A stretch of DNA of 33,139 nucleotides from Prevotella sp. Its GTDB lineage: Bacteria > Bacteroidota > Bacteroidia > Bacteroidales > Bacteroidaceae. Each line of letters starts with the position of its first letter. Within the stretch, counting starts at the first letter, position 1. This document shows, piece after piece, positions 31,473-33,139 of the stretch. The notes under the pieces are model-generated. The model made no database searches. It saw nothing but the letters and a program-made list of their open reading frames with translations, and was not told where the DNA came from. The position numbers were made by a program, and so were the translations under genes. The stretch covers positions 1 through 33,139 of the forward strand of contig JAFUEP010000038.1 in assembly GCA_017470345.1 (NCBI GenBank), read 5' to 3'.

Positions 31473-32921
31473 ATGAAACTAAACATTCTGATTCTACTCT
31501 TACTCATGGCTGCTGCCCCCATGTCGGCTGGGCAGCTGAAGACGTGGCCGGCGCCTGAGGGCGTCGGGCTGGCCGACGACTTCGCCGTGCGCGTCCGACT
31601 GACCGACGGCGGCGAGTGGCAACAAGTGCCCACGCTGGCCTTCAGCGTCGACCGCGTCGAGATGGGGCGCCACAACGTGGAGCGCTCCTCCGTGGCGCAG
31701 TTCGACTTCGAGGGCGAGGTGGAGGTCGAGGTGACGAGCCTCAGACAGACCCCTCCCGACCTCCCCGAAGGGGAGGAGTGGGTGCGTATCCGCCCGCTGT
31801 CGTACGGCATCGTGCCCAGTGTCTCAGGGCGCACCGTGACGTTCCGCCTCCATCAGCCCCGCTACCTGAGCATCGAGGTGGGGGGCGACATCTATCACAA
31901 CCTGCAGCTCATGGCCAACCCGATGCAGCCGCGGCTGACGAAGAAGGAGATGAAGTCGCGCCAGACCGTCTACTTCGGACCCGGACTGCACGTCATCGAG
32001 GGCGACTCGCTCGTCGTCGGCTCCGGACAGACCGTCTTCATCGACGGCGGCGCCGTCGTCAAGGGATGGCTGGCCGTCGACGATGCCCACGACGTGCGCA
32101 TCCTGGGCCACGGCATCGTCGACCCCGGGCGCCACGAGGGCATCATGGTGCGGCGCTCGCGACGCGTCGTCATCGACGGCCCCCTGACCACCCAGATTCC
32201 CGTCGGGGGCAGCGACAGCGTCACCGTGCGCAACGCCCGCGTCATCAGCAGCTACGGCTGGGGCGACGGCATGAACGTCTTCGCCAGCAGCAATGTCACG
32301 TATGAGCACGTCTTCTGCCGCACCAGCGACGACTGCTCCACGATCTACTGCACGCGCAAGGGCTACCGTGGCTCGTGCCGCAACATCCGCGTCAGCGACG
32401 CCGTCTACTGGGCCGACGTGGCCCATCCCATCATGATCGGCCTGCACGGCGATGTAGGCGTGGGCGAGACGATCGAGCACGTCGTCTACGACAACATCGA
32501 CATCCTCGAGAACCCTGAGCCGCAGATTGACTACAAGGGATGCTTCGGCATCAACAACGGCGACAACATCCTCGTCAGCGACGTCACCTTCCAGAACATA
32601 CGCGTCGAGGCTCTCCGCGACGGCGGCATGCTCTTCAACCTGCGCGTCTGCTGGAACCGCAAGTATTGCAACGCCCCGGGACGCGGCATCCGCGACGTCA
32701 CCTTCCGCAACATCAGCTACGACGGTCCGCGGCCGCAGCTCTCCCTTATCACCGGCTACAACGAGCAGCGACGCATCAGCGGCATCCGCTTCGAGAACCT
32801 CCGCATCAACGGCCGCCTCATCGCCGACGACATGCCCGGCAAGCCCTCATGGTATAAGACGGCCGACTTCGCCGACATCTTCATCGGCGAGCACGTCGAC
32901 GACGTCACCTTCAGCCGCTGA
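31473..32921 (+). CDS. Secreted GH28-like right-handed beta-helix enzyme
   Basis: A 482-residue protein with a signal peptide (about 1-20, ending PMSAG). After an N-terminal beta domain, about 170-480 shows beta-helix repeats (VFIDGGAVVKG, VRILGHGIVDPG, VTVRNARVISSYGWGDGMNV). SDDC at 285-288 resembles the GDDC catalytic region of GH28 polygalacturonases, with Asp286 and Asp287 as candidate acids. GH28 enzymes cleave galacturonic-acid links in pectins; related beta-helix families (e.g. GH49) are possible. Residues about 91-102 (RQTPPDLPEGEE) are encoded by a palindromic repeat and look inserted. The gene is divergent from the HTCS, which suggests HTCS control. Start chosen by the signal peptide. 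Confidence 0.75.
   Translation: MKLNILILLLLMAAAPMSAGQLKTWPAPEGVGLADDFAVRVRLTDGGEWQQVPTLAFSVDRVEMGRHNVERSSVAQFDFEGEVEVEVTSLRQTPPDLPEGEEWVRIRPLSYGIVPSVSGRTVTFRLHQPRYLSIEVGGDIYHNLQLMANPMQPRLTKKEMKSRQTVYFGPGLHVIEGDSLVVGSGQTVFIDGGAVVKGWLAVDDAHDVRILGHGIVDPGRHEGIMVRRSRRVVIDGPLTTQIPVGGSDSVTVRNARVISSYGWGDGMNVFASSNVTYEHVFCRTSDDCSTIYCTRKGYRGSCRNIRVSDAVYWADVAHPIMIGLHGDVGVGETIEHVVYDNIDILENPEPQIDYKGCFGINNGDNILVSDVTFQNIRVEALRDGGMLFNLRVCWNRKYCNAPGRGIRDVTFRNISYDGPRPQLSLITGYNEQRRISGIRFENLRINGRLIADDMPGKPSWYKTADFADIFIGEHVDDVTFSR
31747..31782 (+). repeat. In-frame palindromic repeat (TPPDLPEG)
   Basis: CTCCCC-GAA-GGGGAG (31761-31775) with its left flank matches the intergenic palindrome at 27019-27043. Read in the same frame, both give TPPDLPEG. 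Here it adds about 12 residues to the N-terminal domain of the GH28-like enzyme. Confidence 0.75.
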
Positions 32922-33139
32922 TTAGCGAAGGCTTTGCGGCCCTTCCTTATCATGCAGGCAAGGAGTGCGCAGTTGCTCCCCTCCCCTCTTTAACTTTGCT
33001 TTAACTTTGCAGCCTGAATAGAGTGTCCTTACGAACTCTTAAATTATTTAACGTTCAATAAACGGTAAAAAAGAGAAGAAATATCACGGTTTTTCCTTAC
33101 CTTTGTTGTAAAAAGGAAGGATTAACTGCCGGAGGTCAA
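32922..33139 (+). promoter_or_regulatory. Right-end intergenic region with promoter-like words
   Basis: No gene is seen. An 11-bp direct repeat TTTAACTTTGC (32990-33011) contains two TAACTTTG words like the Bacteroidetes -7 element, and TACCTTTG occurs at 33098-33105. None has a well-spaced -33 partner that I could find. A rightward promoter for a gene beyond the window is possible. A weak 5-bp hairpin (GAAGG with CCTTC) lies just after the GH28-like stop. Confidence 0.3.

Overview
The window looks like a GC-rich member of the Bacteroidales, most likely Prevotella or a close relative. The evidence is two SusC/SusD pairs, lipoproteins with fasciclin (FAS1) domains, a hybrid two-component sensor (HTCS), type IX-style C-terminal tails, and promoters of the Bacteroidetes type (TTTG or TTG, 20 nt, then TAnnTTTG). 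The species cannot be named from sequence reading alone.

Layout. Positions 1-102 are the 3' end of an unidentified + strand gene. Positions 103-560 hold no convincing gene, but they carry hairpin repeats, an orphan leftward promoter and a long terminator-like inverted repeat. Positions 561-20917 are nine tightly packed minus-strand genes that read as one operon. In transcription order these are: secreted metallopeptidase-like protein, FAS1 lipoprotein, SusC, SusD, FAS1 lipoprotein, FAS1 lipoprotein, SusC, SusD, second metallopeptidase-like protein. A divergent control region (20918-21220) has a promoter on each side and a 21-bp-phased direct repeat between them. To its right are a + strand five-repeat secreted protein (DUF4859-like), a YoeB/Phd-type toxin-antitoxin pair on the minus strand, a region with two tandem 37-bp hairpins, and a secreted PI-PLC-X protein with a dockerin. 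These are followed by a terminator-like palindrome, a remnant of a BspA-type leucine-rich protein, a 1288-residue HTCS, and a divergent GH28-like beta-helix enzyme.

How the genes may work together. The SusCD pairs would import a ligand through the outer membrane. The three FAS1 lipoproteins occupy the place where surface binding proteins usually sit in Sus-type loci. The two HExxH proteins suggest that the substrate is a protein or glycoprotein. No glycoside hydrolase is present in the nine-gene operon, so it is not a typical polysaccharide utilisation locus. The HTCS could regulate the neighbouring GH28-like gene, the large operon, or both; an 11-bp word shared by their control regions is the only direct hint.

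The most unusual signal is at the DNA level. The window holds many tandem arrays with different sequences but the same 7-bp period. They lie between genes, across stop codons, in a terminator, and in frame inside at least three proteins. Some are next to small hairpins whose two copies differ by compensating base changes. A separate C-rich palindrome also occurs both between genes and in frame inside the GH28-like protein.
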